Part shown: positions 32,501 through 41,526 of the stretch, in pieces
Numbering within the stretch: the first letter of the stretch is position 1
Layout of the letters: each line of letters opens with the position of its first letter
Assembly: GCF_038896935.1 (NCBI RefSeq)
Contig: NZ_JBANDC010000007.1
Span: forward strand, 1 to 64,000
Length of the DNA stretch: 64,000 bases
Reading direction: 5' to 3'
Source: Collimonas rhizosphaerae
Lineage (GTDB): Bacteria > Pseudomonadota > Gammaproteobacteria > Burkholderiales > Burkholderiaceae_D
Notes under the pieces: model-generated
What the model was told of the DNA's origin: nothing
The model's database searches: none
The model's input: the letters and a program-made list of their open reading frames with translations, nothing else
Position numbers and translations under genes: made by a program

Positions 32501-32918
32501 TATGTGCGAGGCCATATTGCGCGAAACCGGCCAGTATGCTCGCGCGGAATGGCAAATCCCGCTGTCCAATGGGATCGTTTCCATCACCCCCGACAGGGTA
32601 CTCATTGAGCAGAGCGGACTTGTTCGTGTCCAACGGACACGCACTGGGAAAAAGACGAAAAGTGAGCTAGGGAAGCCGATCTACGCCTTACTGCAAAAAG
32701 GCGCGACCCTTCATTATCCGAACCACCCGGTCAGCATTGAGACATTCTTTCTCGCCTCCGGCGATGTGCAGGTCATTCCGTCCGGCGACGATAGCAAGAA
32801 GTTGGCGCTATATGATGAGGCAATCGCCGGGATAAAGAAGGGAGATTTCAATATTCCTTCTCCATTGCCACGGTTTTGCCCCAATTGCCCGGCATACTTT
32901 GCCTGCGGCGCTCACTAG
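29565..32918 (+). CDS. ImmA/IrrE peptidase-UvrD helicase-nuclease-like fusion
   Basis: Protein of 1117 residues with three parts. Residues 1-200: ImmA/IrrE zinc metallopeptidase, with HELGH at 84-88 and further acidic residues after it. Residues about 205-860: superfamily 1 UvrD/PcrA-type helicase with Walker A AGPGTGKTRT (about 215-224), Walker B VDEYQD (about 425), DQRQSIYRFRGAE, and late motifs TIHGSKGLEFGAVHFP and LFFVGLSRARDFL. Residues about 885-1117: RecB/Cas4-like end, with CPARFRYEIL and a final C-x2-C-x5-C (CPNCPAYFAC) that together could hold a 4Fe-4S cluster. The nuclease core seems altered (TPDRVLI present, but the usual D-x-K-TG reads QRTRTG). Known separately, the parts would sense DNA and cleave a repressor; the fusion suggests a DNA-damage or phage-sensing effector. 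Confidence 0.82.
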   Translation: MSDWIDIRRKARDCRQSLLDIVEGERKVDKLLEAALKNANLVKNYYVHGTIFNEGVVGMLDRVAEIIYVQAGLTPEEEAMVIAHELGHFYIHTDPLHEIRLLPDVLGGDPVDGGAAKVEGYSPTERNEVQANVFADEFLCPSEWIRTEYIERRLRPAVISVDLGIPVNRVVNQLIRALLLPPLRDPLAKPVSPTISLDPSQHEAATWAKGPLLVDAGPGTGKTRTLVHRVKHYFDIGSSPASILALTFSNKAAEEMRERISKMDPAAAVQMWISTFHSFGWEVIKKWPSEIGRSDKVKLFDEVEALALLEENLSKLDLQYYQNLYEPAIDLVAVLKAISRCKDEMITPQEYHLHALKAKEDAPNDEARENADKSLEIAGIYEVYERLLLEADAVDFGDLVSKSIVIIDKSSAAKQYIAAFKHVLVDEYQDVNLASSCLLQKIAKCGAEAWVVADQRQSIYRFRGAEPSNVARFETEFDGNRRPLGTNYRSFAPVVRSFENFSASMGGQGRMRGQWNAKRGDGGSVSVTVTPDVTAEAELIQAKANLFLSKGIPYSDQVILARTHLNLGRITSVLEKLGVPLLYLGDLFERAEIRDLLSLLALGAEPGNIGFPRIAAFPEYDVSKSDALSVATWADTQKVSIFEALKRTAEIPEISTSGRTGLAKLAVHLDGLENASPWSFLTVWLFERSDYLQPLLSKKNAKAQQNLIAIYHFLKVCGENAKAGRVGRREFLKRIRRIEALNQDTPFRAVSSEASDIDAIRVMTIHGSKGLEFGAVHFPVIATRYMPMSRSGGGVQCPPPPTLAQLKMDKDDHDAEEEGLFFVGLSRARDFLSLSRAEKYAAKVSASASKFLDHIGTHVTHADFKGAGASFAGTPLYVPCEAFSIYPEKQLSLYMECPARFRYEILDRLKGARGDNPYALFHRCVYITVDWLEKERMAGSMPTVQEGLTHLAAVWSERGPLTHGFELYYRRAAEGMVRAMCEAILRETGQYARAEWQIPLSNGIVSITPDRVLIEQSGLVRVQRTRTGKKTKSELGKPIYALLQKGATLHYPNHPVSIETFFLASGDVQVIPSGDDSKKLALYDEAIAGIKKGDFNIPSPLPRFCPNCPAYFACGAH

Positions 32919-33005
32919 CAAAGGAAATACCCGTTTTTTTCGGAGTCGCATCGCTTACTTCTTATAGGCACCCAATTCGGGGCCACTTTATAGGAGTAAG
33001 TTAGT

Positions 33006-34458
<1,453 letters not shown>

Positions 34459-34460
34459 CT

Positions 34461-35846
34461 ATGAACCTTACACTCGATCACACTACGTTGCACCGCGCTG
34501 CCAAATATTTCATGGACAGCGGTAAAGCCGCATCGCATGAAGCCGCCATGAATCTGCTTCAACAGTTTGGCCTGACAATCTATGTCGGCGAGGAAATCCG
34601 TAGTTCGGCTGCGCACCAGATTGCTCTCCTTACTATCGTGAACGTCACGCGACGTACGCTTCTCGGCGGCGTGGAAGTTATCGGGCTGCCGGACTGCGAC
34701 AGCCTGACGGCACTCGCCCCCAACACGGGGTTGAAAGAGGCAGTGATGGCACTTGGCGGCACGCCAGTAGCCGTTGCGCGCCCCGAGTGGCCTACTGCAC
34801 TGATCGGAAGCGTCGAAGACTACAGCAATAAAGACACTGCTTGGCGCATTACCTGGGAAGGTTGGCGCGCAGGAGCAGCTCCGCTAATGATCGGTGATCG
34901 CCTGTCCGAGGACAATTCTATGGCCCTGGCACCGGCATTGGCGGCGGCAGTCTGCGCCGGCGAGGTTTTCTCTCATTATGCGGGTGATCATCCGATGGCC
35001 GGACGGCGGACGGCGGGCCTGTCCCTTTGGCAGCCGGGCGCCGATTGGCTGGACGTCGACGAATCAGAGCCTGAACTCGCTTTTCTTCCTTCGAATCTTT
35101 GGATAATTGGTTTGGGCAATCTTGGCCAAGCCTTTGCGTGGTTGTTGGCACTAATGCCCTACGAAACGCCCCAAGAGTTGCAATTGGTCTTGCAAGACTA
35201 TGACCGTATTGCCCCTTCAAATGACAGCACGTCGCTGCTGTCTTACAAACACGATACGAACAAAATGAAGGCCCGCGTCGTCGCAGACTGGCTCGATAAA
35301 CGTGGCTTTACTACCTTCATCGAAGAACGACGTTTTGGCCCGTGGACGAAGCGGCATGCCGACGAGCCTGGCGTGGCTCTATGTGGCGTTGACAACGCTT
35401 TGGCACGCTCAGCCCTAGACCAGGCCGGCTTTCCGTTGATCGTCGAGGCTGGCCTTGGCGGTGGTCCGCAGGCTTTTCGCAGCCTTGGTATTCACACGTT
35501 TCCATCGTCGCGCACAGCTGCGGAAATCTGGGCCAAGCAGGTAACTCTGGCCGATACTTCTACGGAAGACATGCCAGCGTATCAGGCGCTCAAGAAGAGC
35601 GGTATAGACGCGTGTGGCCTTACGCAGCTTGCATCCCGGACCGTCGGGGTGCCGTTTGTAGGCCTGATTGCCGCGTGTCTTGCCATGTCGGAGCTTATTC
35701 GACGGTTGCATGGTGGAAAGGCGTTCGAATTTATTGCTGGATCTACTGCTACGCTACAGGACATCGAATTCGGGACACTACATGCCCCTCCCTACGCACA
35801 TGGCTATACGAGAGCTATGCCGATGGGCTGGCCGACTGCCCCATAA
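34461..35846 (+). CDS. bilD: BilD: E1-like activating enzyme
   Basis: Protein of 461 residues with a ThiF/E1 adenylation domain in its second half. The ATP-binding GLGNLG lies at 217-222, with following acidic strand LQLVLQDYDRIAPSNDSTSLL and Lys/Arg-rich TNKMKARVVADWL. GVDNALARSALDQAG and AGLGGGPQAF continue the fold. Cys385 (DACGLTQLASRTVGVPFVG) is the probable thioester cysteine. The N-terminal 200 residues form a separate domain usual in this E1 type. GGAG precedes ATG 34461, two bases after the bilC stop. It would adenylate BilA's C-terminal Gly and pass it to BilB. Confidence 0.88.
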   Translation: MNLTLDHTTLHRAAKYFMDSGKAASHEAAMNLLQQFGLTIYVGEEIRSSAAHQIALLTIVNVTRRTLLGGVEVIGLPDCDSLTALAPNTGLKEAVMALGGTPVAVARPEWPTALIGSVEDYSNKDTAWRITWEGWRAGAAPLMIGDRLSEDNSMALAPALAAAVCAGEVFSHYAGDHPMAGRRTAGLSLWQPGADWLDVDESEPELAFLPSNLWIIGLGNLGQAFAWLLALMPYETPQELQLVLQDYDRIAPSNDSTSLLSYKHDTNKMKARVVADWLDKRGFTTFIEERRFGPWTKRHADEPGVALCGVDNALARSALDQAGFPLIVEAGLGGGPQAFRSLGIHTFPSSRTAAEIWAKQVTLADTSTEDMPAYQALKKSGIDACGLTQLASRTVGVPFVGLIAACLAMSELIRRLHGGKAFEFIAGSTATLQDIEFGTLHAPPYAHGYTRAMPMGWPTAP

Positions 35847-35946
35847 GATCGCCCTAAGCAAATCGCGCAAGCAGTTTCACTTAGAGTTACGACCATTGGA
35901 TTATGACGGGCCGTGTGATCGCGTCGCTGTCTTCGCAATGCGTTAG
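35782..35946 (+). CDS. Possible small fifth gene of the bil operon
   Basis: A 54-residue frame (MPLPTHMAIRELCRWAGRLPHK...PCDRVAVFAMR) starting 65 bases inside the end of bilD in another frame. GGGA lies about six bases before the ATG. Composition is basic with an aromatic/acidic end. It is not recognised. Out-of-frame overlap keeps this doubtful. Confidence 0.3.
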   Translation: MPLPTHMAIRELCRWAGRLPHKIALSKSRKQFHLELRPLDYDGPCDRVAVFAMR

Positions 35947-36156
35947 AAGGCGGATCAATTAGAGAGGGGTACAAACCTAGAAACGTGTGTGAAATCCCGA
36001 AGTTATGCAGCGCCACATCGCCGGCCAGTCGAAGCAAATAAAAACAGCCCCACGAATGGAGCCGCCGATGATTCAAATTATGGAATCAAGCGCCTGCCGC
36101 GTAAACCTCGTGCTTTCACCACCTTTAAGCGCCGTGCAGGCAGAATTTTGTGCCAC
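35947..36156. other. Intergenic, no gene seen
   Basis: Between the bil operon (plus) and the DUF5677-like gene (minus). Short plus-strand frames run into the antisense of that gene and are not supported. No clear terminator for bilD was found. Confidence 0.4.
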
Positions 36157-36894
36157 TCAGTTAGCCACAGCGATGTCGTGGCGATCGTCGATATTTTTTG
36201 CAATGGCCTGAACGTTCTCGGCAGCTAGATCAGTAAAGTGACATGTCAATTCGATTAATCGGGTAAGCACGTAGATGCCTATGCTTAACAACATGGATAC
36301 TACTTTTGCATTGGGCGGCGCACGATAAACCAATTTGTATACACCCTCCACATTATGCATATGCCTGGAGCTCAAGCTTGTTAAATTTGGATGCACAAAT
36401 GCACACATAACTCCATATGCAGCGTAGAGATATTCGTTCTGCGTAAGCTGAAATTTCTCCTCACGCGTTTGCCTCTTGAATCCCTCCTCCTTTAAGGAGT
36501 CACGTGTCGCGCTAGCGTACTTTAATACTGACGCAATTTCAGACGCCATTTCTGCCGGGATATCGGCTGCTATCGAATCTCGATAGTTCGCAATCGTTGA
36601 ATTATCCGCTTTTGCATTGTCGAAGCGGAGCTGCTCGAGATACCGAGGATCACGAGTCAAAAGAATAATATCGGCCACCCCCTCAAGCATAGAGCGGATT
36701 GGTGCCGCAGCATGGGTTTCGCAATTATTGTCGATCAAGCACAGCATCGAATGGAATTGTTCGCCAACAGTTAGCGCAAGCGCTGCCGTAACACGCGCCT
36801 CATTGGAATCCGCAACATGCCATGCCGCGACGAGTGTGTCGAATTGCACAATTACATCCTCAGCAACACCACGTAACTGCTCAATTTTTGTCAT
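36157..36894 (-). CDS. DUF5677-like protein
   Basis: Protein of 245 residues, nearly all helical. Pattern of the DUF5677-type group: an early helix, LTVGEQFHSMLCLI, then the RSMLEGVADIILL helix, and a later AYGVMCAFVHPNLTSLSSRH containing an Arg/His region reminiscent of HEPN proteins. The true biochemical activity is unknown. It is followed (minus strand, nine-base gap) upstream by a gene for a two-TM protein ending at 36904, and the pair sits between bil and phage-type genes, so it may be another defence cassette. No ribosome site is strong at 36894. Confidence 0.55.
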   Translation of the reverse strand: MTKIEQLRGVAEDVIVQFDTLVAAWHVADSNEARVTAALALTVGEQFHSMLCLIDNNCETHAAAPIRSMLEGVADIILLTRDPRYLEQLRFDNAKADNSTIANYRDSIAADIPAEMASEIASVLKYASATRDSLKEEGFKRQTREEKFQLTQNEYLYAAYGVMCAFVHPNLTSLSSRHMHNVEGVYKLVYRAPPNAKVVSMLLSIGIYVLTRLIELTCHFTDLAAENVQAIAKNIDDRHDIAVAN

Positions 36895-36903
36895 AACATT
36901 CCT

Positions 36904-37200
36904 TCAAGAGATCATCGCATGAACAAATGCCACTGCGTCGCAAATAGGTGGAATTGCTGCGATGAATGCCGCTGCCGCACTGAATCCAGCGGCAATCGCA
37001 TTTAGCCGCCCGCTCTTTTGGGCTTGAAGCAGTAACGGATTTGCACTCACTATCGTTATACTTGGACCCGCTGCAACACCAATCAGGTTGTCCGGCACAG
37101 ATGTCCTGGAGGAGAGAAACCAAAACCACGCTGCAATCAGTGCTGAAAGAGCGGCGAGTAAATTTGCCACCATGCTCATAGACATAAATAAATTTTCCAT
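36904..37200 (-). CDS. Small two-TM membrane protein
   Basis: Protein of 98 residues starting MENLFMSMSMVANLLAALSALIAAWFWFLSS, an N-terminal TM helix. A short soluble part (about residues 33-65) follows, then a second TM helix (AIAAGFSAAAAFIAAIPPI). The frame is open upstream to 37329, but those residues do not resemble a protein of this type. It is nine bases before the DUF5677-like gene and probably co-transcribed. It could be a membrane-acting effector or its anchor; the function is unknown. Confidence 0.5.
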   Translation of the reverse strand: MENLFMSMSMVANLLAALSALIAAWFWFLSSRTSVPDNLIGVAAGPSITIVSANPLLLQAQKSGRLNAIAAGFSAAAAFIAAIPPICDAVAFVHAMIS

Positions 37201-37282
37201 TAAGTACGATGAGTCGCGCATGCAAAAAAAACCGACTCGAAAGCCTTGCGCTTTCATGACTGAGCAGGCAGCGCTCGTAATT

Positions 37283-37459
37283 CTATACGGCGTTACCAGT
37301 GCTACGCGCCAAGTCTCGAACAACGGCACGAATACCCTCTAAGGCCGCGGATGCGTTTTCCTCCGCCCCTTCAATCTGGGCCGCGTCGAAGGTTGCGATC
37401 TCCAGTTCCCTTAGCAGATCCGTAAGGGCTCCCATGAAGCACTTGATGTGACTAGACAT
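37283..37459 (-). CDS. Possible 58-residue helical protein
   Basis: Frame MSSHIKCFMGALTDLLRELEIATFDAAQ...VRDLARSTGNAV is acidic and helical with a good amphipathic pattern. The ribosome site is weak. It lies upstream of the two-TM protein gene on the same strand and could lead that cassette. It is not recognised. Confidence 0.35.
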   Translation of the reverse strand: MSSHIKCFMGALTDLLRELEIATFDAAQIEGAEENASAALEGIRAVVRDLARSTGNAV

Positions 37460-37731
37460 TGAACATTGGCGTCGCAAAAAAAATAGTCAATATGCTCTTC
37501 GATTTTATTGGTCATGTTTTTTATTATTTACTTGTTTGTGCAAACACGCTCTGACGCTAATGCATTGTATGCCACCTTGAGTGACATCGATCTTTGGCAA
37601 TCTTCGGCCTATAAAATAAACACGATTTTGTCTTTGTTCAGCAATGTCGCGTTGACTGCAACGTACTTTGGATAGATTTTTTCTGACCGCTGAGAGGTAT
37701 GATAGCAGTTCAATATTGTCTGCGAGTTGAA
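37460..37731. other. AT-rich intergenic region
   Basis: No gene seen. It separates minus-strand genes from the plus-strand gene at 37732 and must carry divergent promoters; TTGACT near 37650 followed by TTGGATAGATTT is the nearest promoter-like text on the plus strand. Confidence 0.35.
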
Positions 37732-38640
37732 ATGATCACTATCAATACTGCCAAAGGGCCATTCAAAGTGGAGTCTTGGGAAGACGTTCTTGAGCGCCCG
37801 GGCTTTACTCCCGATCTAGACCCCAATCAACATAAGTTAGATTCGGTGATCGGCCGCTATGTCTTTGGAGATATGGTTAAGTGCGGCCTTTCGAACTGCC
37901 ACACGCCACATGCACGAGGCTATATCGTAGCCACGAAGAGTGGATTGGAGACGAATATCGGGAAGGACTGTGGAAAGAAGTATTTCGGCTTGGACTTCGA
38001 CTACATGGCAAAACAGTTCGATATCGACATGGCAGCGCATGAAAACCGTGACATCCTTTGGAGCTTCAGTTTTCAGGTTGAAGAACTCGAAGCGAAAATT
38101 GCTATGCTCCGAACATCTGACAAGGGTGCGGACTGGGTCAATAAAAATGCAAATGCCCTGACTGATCCAGGCAAACTTCCGCTGACGGTCACAAGACAGA
38201 TTGGCGAACTCGTTAAGCAAAAGTCAGGCAGGTACACTAGAGAACGCGAGGCCACTGCACAAGAAGCCGAGGACATGGAGACCAAGGCCGGCCGAAAGCT
38301 TGATCGACCTCTGTACATCACCGATTATGAAGTCAACATTCGTGGGATTGAGGCGCTCTATCCAGAGAACAATCTTCGTGAGCTGCTAATTGTTCAGATT
38401 CTTGATGAGTTGAAAGCCTTTAAAAAACTGTCCATTGATGAATTGTCGCACGCTCAGTTGATCCGCTGGAAGAAATGGGCAACCTCAGTCGACCTAATTT
38501 TAGATAACGCCAGTGCCTCCATTGATCATGGACGTGTTCTTTTGACAAAAGAAAATCTTGAACCGCTATCAAGACTTGAGAACTTAAATAAAAACGGTGA
38601 ATTACAGCGTTTCCTCGCTTTTATAGGGCAGCTGTGCTGA
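37732..38640 (+). CDS. Uncharacterised island protein with Cys cluster
   Basis: Protein of 302 residues (313 if ATG 37699 is used). The middle (about residues 45-75, VKCGLSNCHTPHARGYIVATKSGLETNIGKDCGKKYFG) has three Cys and a His in a zinc-ribbon-like spacing. Two helical regions follow, including EELEAKIAMLR and EREATAQEAEDMETKAG. I do not recognise a family; similar proteins occur in prophages and integrative elements as hypothetical genes. A terminator at 38806-38841 follows. Confidence 0.55.
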   Translation: MITINTAKGPFKVESWEDVLERPGFTPDLDPNQHKLDSVIGRYVFGDMVKCGLSNCHTPHARGYIVATKSGLETNIGKDCGKKYFGLDFDYMAKQFDIDMAAHENRDILWSFSFQVEELEAKIAMLRTSDKGADWVNKNANALTDPGKLPLTVTRQIGELVKQKSGRYTREREATAQEAEDMETKAGRKLDRPLYITDYEVNIRGIEALYPENNLRELLIVQILDELKAFKKLSIDELSHAQLIRWKKWATSVDLILDNASASIDHGRVLLTKENLEPLSRLENLNKNGELQRFLAFIGQLC

Positions 38641-38805
38641 TTAACCATAGCAGCGGAACGTAGAGCCAATAATGAACATCTTTTTGTGAACAAAAATAGC
38701 GGCAGGTTTAAAGAAACAACTTGTTAATCAGATACTTATCGCACCAATGAACAAGCGACATTGAGGACTCGTTCAATAATACTTTCACAGAATAGTAAAT
38801 AATCA

Positions 38806-38841
38806 ATGCCCATATGCAACACGCATGTGGGCATTTTTTTT
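38806..38841 (+). terminator. Rho-independent terminator
   Basis: ATGCCCATATGC (38806-38817) pairs with GCATGTGGGCAT (38823-38834) in a 12-base stem with one G:U or mismatch, 5-base loop, followed by an unbroken T run to about 38841. It is well placed to end the transcript of the gene at 37732-38640. Confidence 0.8.
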
Positions 38842-38860
38842 CTGACTAGAGGGAAACCAC

Positions 38861-39289
38861 ATGAAGTATCCAAACGAACGATACGGCAATCCTGAAGCAC
38901 TGAAATACTGGGCGCGAGGCATACCCCTGCACATGCTGGCTTACAGACTTAAACGAAGTAAAAGATGTGTATCCGACTGGCTGAACGGAGTGAAAAAAAT
39001 ACCTTACTGGGTACCAGAACTCCTACGCCTGCAAACAATGGAACATGAAAACATCATCCGACAAATGCGCATTGCTCCACTACGGAAGAAACTTGGACTA
39101 GTTCAGAACACAGGCCAAATCGTATTAATATTTTTAGGCGTCGCTATCCCAAACGGGCCTCGCCGATCTGCATGGTTTGGAGGTCCATTGATCAAAGACT
39201 TCGAGAGTGAATCACTCCCGATAAATCAGCCCTACGACATCAAAACGCGGATAGTCATTGTCAGTTTCGGCTGCGATTCAACGGGCTGA
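38861..39289 (+). CDS. Phage-type HTH-like protein at the island edge
   Basis: Protein of 142 residues. The first 75 residues (MKYPNERYGNPEALKYWARGIPLHMLAYRLKRSKRCVSDWLNG...WVPELLRLQ) look like a short HTH domain seen in small prophage proteins of Burkholderiales. The remaining half has no clear pattern and ends near the start region of the neighbouring transporter gene, so the tail may be read-through across the island junction. A weak GAGGG-type site precedes the ATG. Confidence 0.5.
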   Translation: MKYPNERYGNPEALKYWARGIPLHMLAYRLKRSKRCVSDWLNGVKKIPYWVPELLRLQTMEHENIIRQMRIAPLRKKLGLVQNTGQIVLIFLGVAIPNGPRRSAWFGGPLIKDFESESLPINQPYDIKTRIVIVSFGCDSTG

Positions 39290-39383
39290 CCGACCGGACC
39301 AAGCAATTGTCGATATTGCACCCGGCATAAATAACAATTTAGGCTATGCTTGGAACACATCAGCTCATGCGGGAGTGATATCA

Positions 39384-40973
39384 ATGACTGTATCGCCTGC
39401 CCGCCCTCGCGACGAGGGCGCCGTTGCCGACGCGGCGGCAGATTCACTGTGCAAACTCAGCGCGCGCCCGTGGGTGCTGGCGGCCACGATACTCGCCTCA
39501 AGCATGGTGTTTATCGATGGCACCGTGGTCAACGTAGCCCTTCCCGCCCTGCAACGCGCATTCGGCGCCAGCGCATCGGATGTGCAGTGGGTAGTTGAAT
39601 CCTACGCCCTATTCCTGGCGGCACTGCTGTTGGTTGGCGGCGCCGCAGGCGACCGCTTCGGGCGGCGGCGCGTGTTTGCCCTTGGCGTCGCGCTATTTGC
39701 TGTAGCGTCCATCTGGTGTGGGATGACTGGCAGCGTCATGCAATTGATTTTCGCCCGAGCGGTGCAGGGAATCGGCGGCGCCTTGCTGGTCCCAGGCAGC
39801 CTAGCGCTTATCAGTGCTTCGTTTCCCGAAGACGAGCGTGGCAAGGCGATCGGTACCTGGTCCGGTTACACCGCCATCACCGCCGCGATTGGACCGGTGG
39901 TCGGCGGATTTCTGATTGAGCATGTTTCATGGCGCCTGGCATTCCTGATCAACGTTCCGCTCGCCTTGCTGGTCGTGTTCCTCACGTTCAGATATGTACC
40001 GGAAAGCCGCGACCAGCGCGCCTCAGGCAGCCTCGACTGGACCGGCGCTGCACTGGCCAGCATCGGACTGGGATGCCTGGTCTATGGCTTGATTGAATCG
40101 TCGAACAAAGGATGGGGCGACGTTACGGTGATTGTTACGCTGGTTTTGGCTGCGCTGATGATCGCCATTTTCATCGGCGTCGAGTTACGGCATCCAGCCC
40201 CTATGCTGCCGCTCGGCTTATTCCATTCCCGCAATTTCAGCGGAGCCAACTTGCTGACGCTCATGCTATATGCGGCGCTTGGCGGCGGCCTGTATTTTCT
40301 TCCGATTAACCTGATCCTGGTGCAAGGATATTCCGCGGTCGCCGCTGGCGCTTCGTTGCTGCCATTCGTGCTACTGATGTTTTCCCTGTCAAGGTGGAGC
40401 GGCGGACTGGTTGACCGATACGGCGCCAAGAGACCGCTGGTGATTGGCCCGATGATTGCGGCGATCGGCTTTGCCTGGTTCGCCATTCCCGGCGTCGGCG
40501 GCAGTTACTGGGCAAATTATTTCCCAGCGGTGCTGATATTGGGATTCGGCATGTCGATCAGTGTCGCGCCGCTAACCACGACGGTCATGAATGCGGTCGA
40601 CCAGAGCCTTGCAGGCGCGGCATCAGGCGTCAACAACGCCGTTTCGCGTACGGCCGCCCTCCTCGCCATTGCGATTTTCGGAATTGTGATGAACCTGGCG
40701 TTCAATGTTAGCCTGGACCGGCATCTCAAGAACTTGAATATTGTCCCGGAAACCTTACACGCGATACAGATGCAGCGTGCAAAACTTGCTGCAATCGAGT
40801 TCCCAGAAGAAGCAAGCAAACGGGAGAAAGCGCTCCTGAAAAGCGCAATCAGCCAATCGTATGTATCCGGCTTCCGATGGGTGATGTTGCTCTCCGCATT
40901 GTTAGCGTTGGGGAGTGCTCTAAGCGCTCGGGTGTTAATTAGCGCCCATTCTCAAGAAAACAAAAAATCTTGA
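39384..40973 (+). CDS. DHA2-family MFS drug exporter (EmrB/QacA type)
   Basis: Inner-membrane drug:H+ antiporter of 529 residues with about 14 TM segments. Seen: MVFIDGTVVNVALPALQ in TM1 (Asp), motif A GDRFGRRRVFALG, motif C-like GYTAITAAIGPVVGGFLIEHVSWR, and the soluble loop and tail of DHA2 pumps. The start at 39384 is chosen because GGGAG is eight bases upstream; the open frame to 39258 runs across the probable island junction. No TetR or membrane-fusion protein gene is adjacent, so it probably acts alone. Confidence 0.88.
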   Translation: MTVSPARPRDEGAVADAAADSLCKLSARPWVLAATILASSMVFIDGTVVNVALPALQRAFGASASDVQWVVESYALFLAALLLVGGAAGDRFGRRRVFALGVALFAVASIWCGMTGSVMQLIFARAVQGIGGALLVPGSLALISASFPEDERGKAIGTWSGYTAITAAIGPVVGGFLIEHVSWRLAFLINVPLALLVVFLTFRYVPESRDQRASGSLDWTGAALASIGLGCLVYGLIESSNKGWGDVTVIVTLVLAALMIAIFIGVELRHPAPMLPLGLFHSRNFSGANLLTLMLYAALGGGLYFLPINLILVQGYSAVAAGASLLPFVLLMFSLSRWSGGLVDRYGAKRPLVIGPMIAAIGFAWFAIPGVGGSYWANYFPAVLILGFGMSISVAPLTTTVMNAVDQSLAGAASGVNNAVSRTAALLAIAIFGIVMNLAFNVSLDRHLKNLNIVPETLHAIQMQRAKLAAIEFPEEASKREKALLKSAISQSYVSGFRWVMLLSALLALGSALSARVLISAHSQENKKS

Positions 40974-41292
40974 ATCATAACTAAAGACGCAGAATAACCA
41001 GCCAGATTAAGCGTGTTGAATTATATGAAAGATATTGTGCGAACAGAGTCAGAAGTTGAAACTCTTTTTCAAATTTAGTCGGTCATTGTTTTTTTTGTTT
41101 CGTTGTTTCCGCATCGACTCTCCCTTTAGTTCAACTCGATGCGTCTCACTAGCTAAACGATCCAAAATAGCATCTGCCACGGTAGAGTTTTTTTTACCTA
41201 AATTGCTATGTGACCCGCCTGCCGAAGCTGCCCAATAGCCGCATCGGGAATTGCTGCCGCATCACTGGATATCGGCCGACTATTCTTTGCCA
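40974..41292. other. Intergenic, contains an IS21 helper remnant
   Basis: No intact gene. The only recognisable content is the IstB tail at 41049-41195 on the minus strand. The rest is AT-rich, including T runs near 41090 and 41185. Confidence 0.5.
41049..41195 (-). pseudogene. IstB (IS21-family helper ATPase) C-terminal remnant
   Basis: On the minus strand one frame reads STVADAILDRLASETHRVELKGESMRK and stops at 41049. This matches the well-conserved end of IstB, the AAA+ helper of IS21 transposases (typically ...VADAILDRLVHNAHRIELKGESMRK). Upstream of it the homology stops, and no ATPase domain or IstA is present. It is a scar of a lost insertion sequence. Confidence 0.7.
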
Positions 41293-41526
41293 TCATGGAA
41301 AGGTCAAGTCCAAACCGAGCATCCTGGCAAAGACGAAAGTGACGAGCACCAGGCCCAAGAGCGATAGCACGAAGGCTGCGGCCACCTTGCCGCCCGCGCG
41401 TAGCACCGCGCGCTTCTCCTTCCCCTTCTTCCCTTGGTCGTAATGCCACTTGATGGCGAAGAACATGCCCGTGCCGAGCACGAGAACCTTGAACGCAACT
41501 AAGACTATAGGGATCCAATCCATCAT
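41293..41526 (-). CDS. Small membrane protein of unknown function
   Basis: About 77 residues: TM helix 1 DWIPIVLVAFKVLVLGTGMFFAIKW, then the basic KGKEKRAVLRAGGKVAA, then TM helix 2 AFVLSLLGLVLVTFVFARML. The short two-helix plan with a basic loop is common in conserved Burkholderiales hypothetical proteins. An in-frame start at 41556 is possible. It is divergent from the MocR gene at 41808. Confidence 0.6.
   Translation of the reverse strand: MMDWIPIVLVAFKVLVLGTGMFFAIKWHYDQGKKGKEKRAVLRAGGKVAAAFVLSLLGLVLVTFVFARMLGLDLTFP

Noticed and set aside
41035..41238. Plus-strand 67-codon frame
   Set aside because: It runs antisense through the IstB remnant and is Phe/Leu/Ser-rich noise from AT-rich DNA.
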